From Chamaea fasciata (lineage: Eukaryota > Chordata > Aves > Passeriformes > Sylviidae), in assembly GCA_029207755.1 (NCBI GenBank), contig JARCOQ010000004.1, forward strand, positions 39,349,185 to 39,413,184: a stretch of DNA of 64,000 bases, written 5' to 3'. Below the pieces are notes generated by a model. The model was given only the letters and a program-made list of their open reading frames with translations, was not told the origin of the DNA and made no database searches. Position 1 is the stretch's first letter, and every line of letters begins with the position of its first letter. Positions 12,552 through 26,000 of the stretch are shown piece after piece. A program made the translations under genes and the position numbers.

Positions 12552-15500
12552 CTGGAGAAACAAAGAAATACACAACATGGAATTAAGAACCTTTTCAGTG
12601 GTTTTGCGCTTTGAAATTTAAAATGAGGAGTCATGTAACTTTGCAAGCTAAGAATTAACTCAGACCAATGTCAGATAGAAATACTGTAAATACAGTAATA
12701 TGTAACTTACGCTGATGAAACTTTACATGCAAAAATGTGACACTGTTAAATACAGAAGCAGATAGAACCACAGAACTAATAAAAAGCAATGAGCTCTGAG
12801 AATTAATGAACAAATTCTAAATTCATACTTGGATTCAAAATAAACCTCAGAAATATTTTTAAATGTCAGTGATCCTCCAGCTGTTAATTCCACAGGAAAA
12901 CAAAGAGTTGCTTATAATATTAAGACACACAGAGCATATATTAAATGCTTCTGTTTCACAAATATGACATTCTTCATTGATTAATTCTCACTCAAGTTGT
13001 ACAATGTCTGTTTTGTTGTCAAGAGACCATTCTCTTAGTCACGTACACAAAAAGTGGTGAGAAGGGACAACTGTTATCCTTCAGTGCTCCTGAACACTCA
13101 ATACTCATATACCAACTTCATCAGTTTCATAATTTTTTGTTTTAAAAAAAGCATTACTGGTTTTCCAAACCCTAGATAATTTTTTATATAAAAACTTCTT
13201 GCAGTTTCAATTTATATGCTGTAAATAAAAGTACTCCTCTCAGTGTTTTGATCACTAACAGATTAGTCAATAGATCTTCAAAAAACTTATTTCCTACTCA
13301 CAATTTAGATTTCTCTAATGGCTTAAAACGAGTAGTTCCTGAAGATCAAACAGCAGAAATGATTAGAAAGAAAATGTTCAGCACCCTTATAGGGCTGCTC
13401 TCAGTCACTTATATTTGTGTCTAACCATATTTTTCAGTCAATGACTTTCAAGGTATGTTTGAACAAGTCAGAGATAATCTTCTCGACAAAATTCAGGATG
13501 AGTTTTTCCAAACTAAGTTTTGCTATTGGTAAATTGTAGAAACATTCTGATCTGCACAAGGGATTTAAACAAGGTCACTCTGGTTTTAGGGATTTACCTT
13601 TAACTGTTCCCATGAAAGGCTGCCCAAATTTGGTCATGCCACAAGCCTGACCTGAACTGTAAAAAGAACTTCCTTACCAAAGAAGCAAGGAAAAGAAATT
13701 AAGAGATACAGTATCAAGAATCTGAACACAAAATAAAACACTGCAGGAATAAATGAAATGTTCCAAAGGAAGTTTTAAGGTAGTTAGATTGTGTAGAGGT
13801 GCTACAAAACTGTAAAATCCTGAAAATACATTAACAATAATGTTCTGACACTTTTTAGACTTATACAGCCCAAATATCGAGAAGCCAGATAAATACAGCT
13901 GACTTTATTTATTTTGCTAGAATTTCCTTCTCCATTTAAAAAACAGTAGTTACATGAATCCTCCTCCTAAAAAAAGACACTACTGTTTTAAACATAAATA
14001 ATTCTGAGAGTTTTTCCAGAGCTTCAAAATTTTTTACACCCTATTCCACAAATTTTTCGTTTGTGAAATACACATATCAAGAGACACAATACTGTGTCTT
14101 TAAAAGGTTGTTCCCTTAGAAACATCAAAAAATCCCACCAACCAGACAATCAAAAAAACCCCCAGAAACCCCCCCAAACAACAAAACCCCAAACAACAGT
14201 GGCCTTAAGTTTCTGTCCTGATTTCCTCTTAAATATTTGGTCATTCCTTCTCAGTTTTTTTTTGTGTTCAACAAATCTTATCTTTACAAAGAAAGCCTAT
14301 TTGTTGCAATTTAGAGTATTTTAAAAGATTCATTTATTTTCAAAAGCGATGTAGATAATTAAAGCAGCAGAACTTGATGAAAAACTGCCTTCACCTAACA
14401 ACTTTTGTCAAACACAACAGCATTTTACCTGCGTAAGTGCAGTTACTCTGTTCTCACTAGGAAACAGTGGTGGATCTTCTCCAACCTGGAAATCGAAGTA
14501 CACAGTTTTGTGTGTGAAAGTAGAGAACTCATTGCTGAAGCAGAACTTGTATGTTCCATTTCTGGATGCAGTAAATGTGAAGCTATCATATTGTTTCTTC
14601 ATCTCTTTGTACAGTACACTGCCATCTGGATCTTCCAACCGACAGTCAACATCATAATGACCTCCAGTGATCACCTGGAAACAAAAACCAAGAAATTTTC
14701 TTATTTTAAAAAATGAACATTTATGTATTTCTTCTAAGAAGTAAAGCTTTTTGCCTAGATAGGTGTTTTAAAATATAATGCATTCATTTGACAATCTTCC
14801 AAAGCAAGTCTGCAAAATTATTTTCTCATGAACAACACACAGAAAATAATTAAAAATGCTTTAAGTTCAGCATATGCAACGTCAATCGTATTTTCAAACC
14901 CTTAGGAGAGCAATTTTATTTACTTTGTTACTACTAACTGTACAACAGCAAAGGCTTACAGTAGATGAAACTCCATGGGACAGCAAAGACATGACTGTAA
15001 TGAGCCTGACATCTGCTGTACACTCAAGTCCTCCATGGAATCCATCCAGCTGAGACTGCTAACATGCAGCAAGTAACTGTGTAATTGCCTTACTGTATCA
15101 GCTGCATTAGGCTGCAGGAATGGTGTTTGACCAGTAGAACAGGATTTTCAATCTGTCCAGTTTTCCTGTCTGCTTCTGTCAATAGAGCAATACTCTGTGC
15201 ACCTGCTGCCTCCGTCCTGCAGTTAGACACAGGAATTCTTCCAAAACCCAGCACATCTGCAAAATCCCTGCAACTGACTCAAAACTTCACGATTGTCCCA
15301 AGGGGGTTTTTGAGGCTTTCATTAGTGTTGGTCTATCATGTATTACTACCTGGATTCTCCAGAAACACTGATTGGGAGTTTAGGTATTCATAATTTGGTA
15401 TTCTGATGACTCTTACCATAACAGTTTTACACTTCATCCTTGCTGCAAACATTTTACTTTTAAGATAAGGCATACTGAAGGAGGAAGAGACTTATTTGAT

Positions 15501-17089
15501 ATGTGTGCAGAAATCACTGAAATATTTTAGTATCTGTGTATCTGCACTTCAGTCCACATGGCATTGTTCAAATGCTCATCAGTTTACTGAAGTACCAGAT
15601 CATTAAAATACACATTAGTGGTACAACTGAAATAACTACAGACTGGAGCAGCAGCTCCTCCACAAAGGCCAAATTTTAAAAGTATCCCATTGGCAAGCAA
15701 TAACAAGCTCTTCAGTTTTGAAATGATCTATGATTTGATAAGGGTGTGCTTTTTACCAATTACAGGGAAATAACTTGCTTTCAGTTGTGTAGGCACCCTG
15801 AAAATATCGGTTTACATAGAGGTAGTAAAGATTGACCAGAGTTTTAAAGTTCCCCTAGTATTCCTTGACACAGAACTTGTTTGTGCCCGCTGTTGGCCCT
15901 TGAGACATACTGTCAAAGGACATTCACACAGCACTTCACGCTGCCAGCGGCTGGTGAAATCCAGACTTTTCTTTTAGCAAAACCTCCTGTTTTGGTCACC
16001 AATAAAAGTGGCAACAGCAGGCCTATCTGTCCAGTGATACCCACTTCAAAACTGCAGGGGAAAGTACTGCACAGAAAAGACTGTATGGAAGAAACACTCA
16101 GGGACAAGAAATATTTGAGTGGGAAAAAGATATCCAGGACCTAGACCACACAGAACAGAGTAACAAGAACTGATATTTGGTAGCAATATTTCCCAAGTAT
16201 ACTTGAGATGGGACAGCAACTGAGAAACTAGAAAGCACAGGACTTTAGCAAGGAAAGTCAGCCCATAAAAATTACAAAATCCTTTCAAAAGCCCCCAAAG
16301 ATAATTGTTATTTTTGTCATCGGGGATGACTTTTCTCTCATGCTGCTGCTGTACTATCAGTGACTTCATTTACTGAAGTGACAGACTAAAAAGTTCCAAC
16401 CCTGCTGACACTCCCAGAGGCACCTAAACAGTGAGGCAGTACCGCATCCTTCTCCTAACACCCTTTCACTGTTTAGTATGTGACACAAATTTGAATTGTG
16501 CTCTAAAATACAAAACGTTAGCTCTTAAGATGTAGTGTGCTCATCCTGTCGATGCTTCACAAACCCCAGGAAAATTACGTCTGCGCCCCCTTGTTGGTCA
16601 GGTGTGCTTTAGGTGTTTTCTGCGGTGTTCGGGTGGGGCACAACATGGCAGCGACCAGGGTTCAAACACTGAGAGTTTTCAGAGCCAACTCTGTGTCCCA
16701 CCAAGCCCTGCACTACACGGAAGCCTCCCATCCGCTCCCACAGAGTTTTCCTTAGCCAAGCTGGAAACCTCTCATTGGATCCAGCCGCTGCTCCCTTGCC
16801 GGGCGCTGCTCCCAAAAACTCCCTACAGGAAGGGAGCTGAGAGCCCCTCGCCAGCGGCCTAGGCTGGGGGCCGCGGCCGAGCGCGGCGCCACGCCCCGGG
16901 CGGCTCCTCCCGCCGGGATACCTGGAACTCGAGGGTGCATTTAGTGCCCTGGGCGATCTCCTCGTAGAAGCACTGCTTGGCGTTGTCGGGCAGCTCGAAC
17001 GTGATCTCGGAGGCCCGCGCCGCGCAGGCCGCCAGCGCCCACAGCAGCAGCAAGGCCGGCAGCGGCCCCCGGGAGCCCCGCGACGGCAT
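12315..17089 (-). CDS. TMED7: TMED7, p24-family transmembrane cargo receptor (three coding exons)
   Basis: Joined exons 17089-16922, 14674-14429 and 12551-12315 give 216 residues. The protein is a type I membrane protein of the p24 gamma subfamily that cycles between ER and Golgi in COPII and COPI vesicles, in oligomers with other p24 proteins. Visible parts: signal peptide 1-26 (hydrophobic [15 protein letters not shown], cleavage likely after ARA); lumenal GOLD domain from about 27 to 117, with Cys40 and Cys101 placed for its disulfide and an N-glycosylation sequon at Asn95; coiled-coil region about 139-178; membrane span about 182-202; short tail with the FF pair of a COPII signal and ending RVGS. 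Length is close to the roughly 224 residues of mammalian TMED7, and the mature part is nearly identical to what I know of it. Both introns are phase 0 with GT-AG ends. The start is the first ATG of the exon: the frame stays open upstream, but only from a GTG at 17203. No damage is seen. Confidence 0.96.
12552..14428 (-). other. TMED7: TMED7 intron 2
   Basis: Bounded by GTAAAA and TTCTCCAG. AT-rich, with an A/C-rich tract at about 14130-14200. I see no nested gene. Confidence 0.88.
14429..14674 (-). CDS. TMED7: TMED7 coding exon 2
   Basis: 82 codons covering most of the GOLD domain ([11 protein letters not shown] to [10 protein letters not shown]), with the NGT sequon and Cys101. Acceptor TTTCCAG|GTG, donor CAG|GTAAAA. 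Phase 0 at both ends. Confidence 0.95.
14675..16921 (-). other. TMED7: TMED7 intron 1
   Basis: Bounded by GTATCC and TTTCCAG. About 2.2 kb with no recognisable nested gene, repeat or RNA. The part next to exon 1 (16600-16921) is still GC-rich. Confidence 0.88.
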
Positions 17090-17480
17090 CGCCCGGCGCG
17101 GAGAGAGGTGAGGAGGGCGCGGAGGGGCTCGGGGCGGCCTGGGCTGCGGCGCTGCGGGGCTGCGGCCGGGACGCGGCGTGGCCGAAGGGACAAGCGGCTG
17201 CACCCGGAAGCGCCCGCGCGGCAGCAGCGCCGTCCCGGAGCGCTTCCGGGACGTGTGTCCGCCGGGGAAGGGGCGGGGAAGGGGCGGCCTTGGCCTTGCC
17301 GTTCCCCTCCGTCGTGTCGCGGTTCGCCGCTGGGTGCTCGCTCGGCGTCGTTGCCTGCAGGTTAAGTTTCTTGAGGGTGCCGCTAGGCGCTAGGCCCTGA
17401 AGTTGGAAATGGCGGGCTCCTGTCGCCGAGCGCACGCAAAGAGCGACCTCGGTGGCCTCCGAGAAGCAGGACCACGAAGG
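16860..17480 (-). promoter_or_regulatory. TMED7: TMED7 CpG-rich promoter and 5' UTR
   Basis: A sharply bounded GC- and CpG-rich block around exon 1 in otherwise AT-rich DNA, as for housekeeping genes. Upstream of the ATG it contains GC boxes (ggggcggggaaggggcgg, about 17268-17286) and ETS-type CCGGAAG / CTTCCGG motifs near 17203 and 17243. No TATA box is evident. The transcription start is not fixed by sequence. Open frames on both strands here reflect base composition. Confidence 0.75.
16922..17089 (-). CDS. TMED7: TMED7 coding exon 1
   Basis: 56 codons: signal peptide and start of the GOLD domain ([18 protein letters not shown]). The donor reads CAG|GTATCC at 16922/16921. The exon lies inside the CpG-rich promoter region. 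Confidence 0.93.
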
Positions 17481-17639
17481 AATCTGGAGAGTCCCGCTGC
17501 GCAGATCCTTGAGCGTTCATTGTAGAGAATTAATAAGAGATTAATGAATAAACAGAGATACAGAACATCCATAAAGTGCTCACATTGATTGCAGGAGTGT
17601 CGGCTTTCAAGTTCTACTCCAACAGTATAGAATGTTCAA

Positions 17640-18030
17640 GTTCTACCCCATGGAGTCGTAGAATGTTAAAAGTTGGAAAGGATTTTAAAGATCAGTGAAT
17701 CCCAACCCACCTGTTAGAGACAGGGACACTTCCCACTAGGTCAGGTTTTCCAGGGGCCCTGGCCTTGAACACTGCCAGGTGTGGGACTATCCCCAACCTC
17801 CCCACGCAACCTGTTCAAGTGTCTCACCACCCTCACTATAAAGAATTGTTTCCTTATGTCTAACCGAGGTTTCCCCTCTTTAAGTTAGTACCTGTTATTT
17901 CTTGTCCAACCACTGCAGATCCTGATGAAGAGTCCCTCTCCAGCTTCTCTGTAAGCCTCCTTCATATACTGCAAGGTTGCCGTGAGGTCTGCACACAACC
18001 TTCCCTTCTCTAGCCACAACACTCTCAGCC
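17640..18030 (-). mobile_element. CR1 LINE 3' fragment, antisense
   Basis: Starts with a decayed CR1 tail ('gtagaatgttaaaagttgg', close to the usual tcatagaatggtt-type end), then cccaacccacc, 'cagggacacttcccactagg', and a long collinear match to antisense CR1 through 'ccctctccagcttctctg'. It sits just upstream of the TMED7 promoter. Confidence 0.85.
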
Positions 18031-21000
18031 TTTTTCAGTTATTTTTACAAATTCAAAAAAAGAAATCGAAGATATCCTCTGTTCTTATTATTAAGTTCTG
18101 TGGTAAATCAGGCAGCGTAGGAAAAGGAAAACTCAGCTCAAACGGCCCAGGCAGGAACATGAGCTGGTAATGCAGTGGGTCTGGTCACACATTTTGCTGC
18201 TCTGGAAGAACGGCTGAGCCTGCATGAAGTAGCTATTGCCAAAAGAGTCACCACACTGAGCAAAGGGGTGCTGCTGCATGATCCTCTCACCTTGAAGAGA
18301 GAAGTCCTGTGCTAGCTTGTGAAGTGTATGAGTTTCATCCTTGCCTCTGCATAAGAAACCTGGGCATGAGTTTGAGGACTCACAGGGTAGAGGTACGCAA
18401 ACCCTGTGGATTTCACAGGGTAGAGGTACCCAAAATTCAGAAGGCTCTGACAGATTTACAGGTGTGTATTGTAGTGACACAGCAGATGCTTTACCAAGTA
18501 CCCATCTTACAGCTGAGGCAGATATTATCCATTTACAATTAATCCTCGGATGTTTGCTGCTTTAATTTAAACACACTCTTTTATTTTAGGTGGCATTTAA
18601 GTGTTGGCTGATAGCTGAGATTCCTCAAAAGCAGGTTATATATCTGGGCCATATGATGCAGCTCCAGTTGTTTTACTTAAATCAGTGACCACAGACTTGT
18701 AGGAATTGTATCAACCAATTGCCTTCACCTTCATGTGGCAAGATATTCATTTCAGGAGGACTTCCTCTGTGATTTTTCACAGCAACTGAAGTGATCATAT
18801 ACAGCTTACAGTTTCCTAGTTCAATCTTTCCAGAAATTTTCTTAAAGTTTCACTGAACGGGCCAAATGAAGCTTACCTGAGAAATGGTGATTGGAAACTT
18901 GTCACCAAATAATCAAACAACAACACAGAAGGGGAAAGATACAGAGCAGGCAAAAAAGGAGTCTGGTGGCACCTCCAGAATAAGCAAAAACCCAGATGAT
19001 GTTCCAATCCCCAAAATGCAAAGGGCAGAGCAAGAGCAGATGAGATGTCATCCTTTTCTTTTTGGGTTGGGGTCGGAGATTATAAATCACCAACACAGTG
19101 AAGAAGGCAAGCTGCATCCAAGAAGCTCTCAAGCCTGGTCCCCTTAACCCTGGTGACTCCTCATTACATCACCACCAGGCAGAGCTGTCAGCACTAACTG
19201 CATAGCTTCAGCTCCAGTGCATGGTGTGCTTGCAGCTCATCTGGTGTAGGTTTGTTAAAGACTAATTGTTTCACACATGTAGCAATCATGAACTACTTAT
19301 GAATTTCAGTAATTCTTTTGCAGCTTGAAACTGAAATATGTTCAACAAATACAATAATAAGTTCAAGAAATAGATTTTAGAGGGAGTCTTATGAAGAGGT
19401 GTTTTTCTCCTACTTGACAATCTGTTTAAGCAGGGTGAGACTCAGTTTCAGGTGTTTCTCAGAATAGTTCTTGCCTGAGAAAAATCTTTATAATTTTTTT
19501 CTCAATGTGCTGGTTTTGCATTGATTGACATTTGGTGAGGAGAGATATTCTGTCTATTATGACAGAATATTTGCAAGCAGAAGTCTGTATTACAACTTCC
19601 CCCGTACATGCATACACAGATACATGACTTTATTAATGATCCTTTCTAGCTTATGTGCAAAGTCAAAGACTAGGGAAAAAAAAAAAACAAGGATTCATTT
19701 TATTGTTAAATTTGTTGAGTTTGTAAGTGTCTGTTGCTGCTTTCTGTATGTGGAAAATTAAAATTGACATAGACACAGGTTTTGTGTGCAGACAGTTAAA
19801 ATGTGCTCTCCTGAAGACTACTAATGAACCATAGTTGTACAAGCAGTTCTTATTTCTTCGAAAACACGTGGAAGCCACCGCAGAAGGACCAAAGAAATCT
19901 GCAAAATACAGAATATTCAGGTGTTGGTGTTTCTTCTCTGCTTAGTAGCTGAATCAAGTTTCTAATCTTTTCTCCTGAGGTAGTTAGAGACCTTTTACGC
20001 ATGTTAGAGGTTGTAGATATGGATGCAATTGCAGACTTTTAAGATCTTATGACTGAAATAACATTTCCTGTTGTTTAAATAGTGAGACAGAAAAAACCCT
20101 GTTCTTCACCTTTACCGTCCTTTAGTATCTTTCCAGAAATCTATTTGTGTGTAACAATTTTTAAAAATCCACTTTCAGGTTTTAATTTCTCATTTATAGC
20201 ATATTCCACAGCGCACTTTATCTTGGTACTTGAAATACCTAAAATGGTAACGTTTCCCTATTTTAAACACCTCCACTTTAAAAGCCTTTGCTGTGCACTT
20301 GCTTTGGCAGATTTTATATAAATAATAGATCTTGATGTCAAGATAATTAATTCCTCTTTACTTCCCAGTGTAGTGCTTAATTTTGGGTAGGCTAAAATGG
20401 ATAAAATAAACCAGACAAGCTAAAATACAGATTAATCTTTCTTTTCACTAGCCTTTGTACTTTAAAAAGCAGCATTGAATAACTCTTGCACCTGCAAAAA
20501 ACACTTCAAGTGCAGTCAAGTATACTAAAACATTTTCATCACACTGTTTTGGTGTGATTTGTGCAAAGTCATGCTGTGGAGGAAAAAGTCACTGAACCTT
20601 AAAACTACTTGAATTTATCCTTTTTTTCAAGGTTCAGTGCATTTTCTAACCTCTGTTCTCATGTTTCCAAAAGTGCAGCGAACAAGAAATGAGCTTGTTT
20701 GAGTCTAAAAAGTCAGCACGCTACTGACTGTGCTTGTGTTAGTTGATTACATAAAAGCCCAAACACCTTCAAATAGAATATACTGGGAAAATAACAAGTT
20801 CAAATAAATGTTTTAGATGAAAACCAAATTTAGGTGCACCCAAAATTAAGCATTTACTGTTTTTCCACACATAAAGTTTCACAGAGGAAAAGGCTGAGAG
20901 CTGCTGCAGTGCAAGGAGGTGAAAAAAGGGAGAATATTGGGAATGATGTGACCCCTCTTACCATCTGAAATACCCTACATGCACTCTTGCAGAGTCCTGA

Positions 21001-21138
21001 GTTATTGACAAGAACAATTTGTGAACCTGTATTTGTGTAAACACAGTCCTTTGATTTTCAACGTCTTTTAAAACTATATTTGTGCATTAGGAGGTTGAAT
21101 GGGTTAGAAGTTGTTTCAAAATGTCCTTTCCATGATGG
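18031..21138. other. Intergenic, no gene recognised
   Basis: AT-rich. A small local duplication of cacagggtagaggtac occurs at about 18383-18429. Open frames are short and two-sided, with no domain. Confidence 0.5.
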
Positions 21139-21506
<368 letters not shown>

Positions 21507-21550
21507 TGCCTGCCTGCCTGCCTCCCTCCCTCCCTGCCTGCCTCCCTCCT
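21507..21550. repeat. (CCTG)n / (CCTC)n tetranucleotide repeat
   Basis: Runs of cctg and cctc directly follow the TTTC/TC tract, making a compound microsatellite. Confidence 0.9.
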
Positions 21551-21680
21551 AGGGAGCTCCACATGATTGCAAATGTCGGAAGAAGATTTTACTTATGGGC
21601 CCAAGGCGAGACCTGTGGAGACACGGACCTGCTGCTCTTTCTGTGACACACAAGAGGGAGCTCTGGGTCACCGCAATTTG

Positions 21681-21960
21681 CATAGAACCATCGCACCTTG
21701 GAATGGTTGGGGTTGGAAGGAAAGTTGAAAGGCTGTCTAGTCCATGCCCCTGCAATGAGCAGGGACATCTTCAATTAAATCCGGTCGCTCAGAGCCCCTT
21801 CCGATCTGACCCCGAGTGTTTCCCGGTGAGGCATTTACCCCTCTCTTGGCAAGCTGTGCCAGTGTTTGACCACCCTTATGGTAAAAATCTTCTTCCTTAA
21901 ACAAAGTCTTAATCTACCCTCTTTTGGTTTAAAATCCTTACCCCTTTTGTTCCCTCTTCT
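21681..21960 (-). mobile_element. CR1 LINE 3' fragment, antisense
   Basis: Begins with the tail-like 'atagaaccatcgcacc' and ggttggggttggaagg, continues through 'gtccatgcccctgcaatgag' and 'tttgaccacccttatgg', and ends in a 'cttaatctaccctcttttgg' type stretch. This is the usual antisense CR1 order. Confidence 0.85.
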
Positions 21961-22870
21961 CAGTTTTTATTCAAAGTTTATTCAGTACCTAAGGTTTTCT
22001 TCCTTTCAAACTATCTCTTTCAATTCAATGATAAATGGATATCAGAAAGCTAAAAATACTAAAGTAAATATTGTCAATCTTGGGCAAACATAATGTAGGC
22101 ATAGCTCAATAGAATGCAACATCTAAGGCCTACACCTTGTTCAGGCTTACTGTTCAGCAGTCAAAGTCACACATTCCTTTAGGTACCAGGAGTCCATGTG
22201 TATAACTTAAAGAGATCTCCAGCAGTGAGGCTTACAAGCACTCGTATTCTGAGCAGTGAGGGAGCTGCAAAAGCTGCTCCATGGATAATGAAGAAATGTT
22301 ACCCCATGGGAAATGTCTGACATTTCTCTGTTCTGGCATCCGTGGCAGATGTGACCTGCTCTCAGCAATCTCTGGCTGACATTGACAGTTCCTAGTCTTC
22401 TCCAGAGACAGGTGCCTTCTTCCCCAGCCCTGTTACACAGCACGTAGTGCTAGGGTATGAAAATAGGACCATCCCAAATTATTTTAGTTTTGTTTGGACT
22501 TGGAGTGCTCAGGATGTGTGAACGATCAATTCCTGTTAGTCCAAAGCTGGACTTCTGTGGCGGTGTGAAGGAGAGGGATCTGGGCAAGGGCTGAAAAACC
22601 CACCAAGAGAGAGACAATGAAAGACTGGCTGAATTAGATAGGAGCCCCAAAGGATGCCCTGGCCAGATTATAAACGAAGCATTTTAACATTCCTTACCAA
22701 AGCACTCCTCCCAGTGGCTCACCTTTTGTTTTGTTTTGTTTTTCTCCCAGTCATGGCTGAATTTTGATAATTTTGTTGCACTTTACCTAATGAAAGAAAA
22801 GTCTGTGTTTCCATATGTGCACTTTTATTCACTCAGATTATAATGGTACTTATAGCATGTTATAAAACAT
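21961..22870. other. Intergenic, no gene recognised
   Basis: No domain-bearing frame, RNA gene or clear repeat was seen between the CR1 fragment and the ERVL-type LTR. Confidence 0.5.
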
Positions 22871-22874
22871 TCAT

Positions 22875-23459
22875 GCTGATTTTGTCTGGAATGGAGTAAA
22901 TATTCCTCACAGTAGCTAGTATGGAGCTATGCTTTGGACTTGTCCTAAACTTGTTGAAAATTGTGTTAATAACTCAGTGTGTTTTCCTTGCTGAGCAGTG
23001 TTTATGCAAAGCCAAGGCCTTTTCTGCTTCTCACCCCAACCCAGCACCGAGTGGGCTGGGATTCAATAGGAGCTAAGAAGGGGATGCAGCTGGAACAGCT
23101 GACCCCCACTGACCAAAGGCACATTCTATACCTTATGACATCATGTTCAGCATGTAAAGTTGAGGGAAGACAAAGAAGAAGGAAAAGAAGGAGGTTCAGA
23201 GAGATGGCATTCTCCAATCAGTCTTATGCATGATGAAGCCTGGCTTTCCTGGAGATGGCTGAACACCTGGCTGTCCATGGGAAGGAATGAATTACTTCTT
23301 TGCTTCACTTTGCCTGTGTGTGTTGCTTTTACTTTGCCTATTAAACTGTTTTTATCTCAAGCCACTAGTTTTCTTACTTTTGATTCTGTCCCTTATCCCA
23401 CTGGGGGTTATGAGTGGGCAGCTGTGTGGGGCTGAGCTGCCGGCTGCGGTTAAACCATG
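22875..23459 (+). mobile_element. Solo LTR of ERVL type, plus orientation
   Basis: The text matches avian ERVL-type LTRs as I remember them: 'ggaatggagtaaatattcc' near the start, 'agctgacccccactgacc', a region around 23140-23160 where the TATA box should be, ATTAAA at about 23340, and the 3' end ggctgagctgccggctgcgg followed by ttaaaccatga. The expected CA end reads TA. No target duplication was identified, so edges are approximate. No internal sequence is attached, which means a solo LTR. Confidence 0.75.
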
Positions 23460-23639
23460 ATAATACTTAATGACTTACTATGTTTACAACTATACATAAT
23501 TGGTTTAATAAAATACATCATTCTCCCTACAGAAACTGTTTTAAAGTACCAGAACCAATATTGTGGCTTTATAATAGTGGACATATTTTAAAAGACCAAA
23601 ACCAATAATAATCCTTCATATTTTATATATTCCTTTTTA

Positions 23640-26000
23640 AAAAGGGTCAGGTAGGGGAAAGGAGGAGGACATGCTACCTTCTATGTCAATGACAAGCTTG
23701 GAGTGGGTGGAGTTCTGCCCGGGGATGGATGATGTGCAATGATAAAGGAATGACAGGGACAAGGGGACATGAGTTATCTGTGAGCATGTAGGAACTACCT
23801 CATGTTCACAAGCCCTGGTCCTCATGGTGGACTTCAACTACCCTATTACCTTCTGGAAGGACAATACAGCAGGGCATTAAGCAACCCAGGAGTTTCCTGG
23901 AGTGCCTCAATGGTAATTTCCTTCTCCAAGTAACAGAGAAGCCAACAAGGAGAGGTGCTGTGCTGGACCTTGTTCTCATCAAGAAGGAGGGGCTGATGTG
24001 GAATGTGAAGCTCAAGGACAGCCTGGGCTGCAGGGACCATGAAATAGTGTTATTTGAGATCCTTAGGGCAGTGAGGAAGGGCAAAGCAAGCCCTGGACTT
24101 CAGAGATGTGTCAGCCCAGAGAGATCTATTTGGTAGAGTGCTGTGGAGGGAAGAAGACCCCAGGAAAGCTGGTTGATGTTCAAGGATCACCTCCTTCAGG
24201 CTCAGGAGCCTCCCAGTGAACAGGAAGCCAGGTGAAAACCTTAGGAGGTGTGCACAGATGAACATGGAGCTGCCGGACAGATTCAAACACAAAAAGGAAG
24301 CCTACAGAGACTTAGAGCAAGGACAAGTAGCCTGAGAGGAATATGGAGAGATTGAATATCCAGGGATTAGATTAGGAAAGCTAAATCACTGATAGGATTA
24401 AATCTGACCAGGGACATCAAGGGCAGCAAAAAAGCTCCTATAGGTACACTGGTGATAAAGGAAGACTAGGAAAAATGTGAGCTCTCAGGATGGGTATAGG
24501 AGACTTGGTTACTCAAGGTATGGGAAAGACTGAGGTACTCAATTAGTTTTTTGCCTCTTTCTTCACCAGTAAGTTCTCCAGTCACAGCATCCAAATTGCA
24601 GAAGGTGAAGGCAGGGATTGAGAGAACAAAGAACCACCTGCTGTAGGTCAAGTTCAAGAATATCTAGGAAACCTGAAGGTGCACAAGTCAATGGGACCCA
24701 ACAAGATGCTTGTCTTGGTCCTGAGTGAACTGGTGATGAAGTAGCTAAGTCACTATTCATCATACTTGAGAAGTCATGGCAGTCCCAGTGAAATTCCCAC
24801 ATACTGGAAAAGGGGAAACATAATCTGTGTTTTTAAAAAGAGAAATAAGGAAGGAAGATCCAGGGAACTACAGGATAGTCAGTCACTTCAGTGCCTGGCA
24901 ATACCATGGACCCAAACCTTCTGGTAACTAACTAAGGTATATAGAAAATACAGAGGTGATTCGTGACAAACTTCACTGAAGGCAAATCATGCTTGACAGA
25001 TTTGGTAGCCTTCTCTGACAGGATTACAGAGGCAGTGAATGAGGGAAGAGTGACTGGCCTCAACTACCTGGACTTGTGTGAAGCATTTGACACTGTCCCA
25101 CACAACATCCTTGTCTCTAAACTGGAGAGACATTTATTTGGCATATAGACCATTCAAAAGGATAAGGAGATTACTGGATGGTCTCACTCAGTGAATTCCA
25201 GTCAACAGCTCAATGTCCAGGTGAACACTGAGAAGCTATGTTTGTCAGGGAACCTTGGGACCAGCACTATTTAACATTTTTGTTGGTGACAAGGGACTGT
25301 GGGATTGAGAGAACTCTCAGCAAGTTTGCTGAAGACACCAGGATGTGTGGAGCAACTGGCACACTGGAGGGAAGGGGTGCCATCCAGGGGGACCTAGATA
25401 GCCTGGAGAAGTTGGACCATGTGAACATCATGAAGTTCAACAAGGCCAGGTTCAATATCCTGTACTTGTGTCAGGGCAATCCCAAGCACAAATACTGGCT
25501 GGGTAGGAAATGAATTGAGAGCAGCCCTGGGGTAAAGGTCTTGGGGGGTTGTTGGTGGCCAAGAAGCTGGACACGACCCAGCAATGTGCATTTGCAGCCC
25601 AGAAAACCAACCCTAACCCTCAGCCTGGAGAAGAGAAGGCTCCAAGACAATTTTCTAATGGCCTTCCAATGTCTGAGGAGGCTTACAAGAGAGCTGGAGA
25701 GGGAGTTTGAGGAAGAACATGTAGTGATGGGACAAGAAGGAATACCTTTAAACTGAAACAAGTGTGTTTAGATTGCATATTTGGAAGAAGTTCTTCACTG
25801 TGAGAGTGGTGAGACATGGAAATAGATTTCCTAGAGGAGTTGTGGATTCCCCAGCCCTGGAAGTTCTTGAGGCGGGGTTGGGTGGGATCTGAGGAAGGTT
25901 TTGAGGATGGTGCTTTGTGGGGGGATTTTCTTCCCATGGCAAGGAGGCTAGTACATGATGATCTTTAATAGCCCTTCCAGCTAAAACCATTCTATAATTC
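23640..26000 (+). mobile_element. CR1 LINE, about 2.4 kb, with decayed endonuclease/RT
   Basis: A 5'-truncated CR1 in plus orientation. Remnants in order: endonuclease C-terminal part (23800-24060; DFNYP-like, then a leucine-rich stretch and a GCRDHE-like end), a PN-type segment upstream of RT (24670-24740), reverse transcriptase with [15 protein letters not shown] (25060-25120), then 3' UTR text from 25680 to about 25999. Many stops and frameshifts interrupt it, so it is dead. CR1 proteins act in target-primed reverse transcription. The longest open piece (24963-25148) is only a fragment. Confidence 0.88.

Noticed and set aside
17090..17203. N-terminal extension of TMED7 from an in-frame upstream start
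   Set aside because: The upstream codon is GTG; the first ATG at 17089 gives a proper signal peptide and the length expected of the family.
24963..25148. Possible host exon with [13 protein letters not shown]
   Set aside because: It is the reverse-transcriptase motif of the decayed CR1 LINE.
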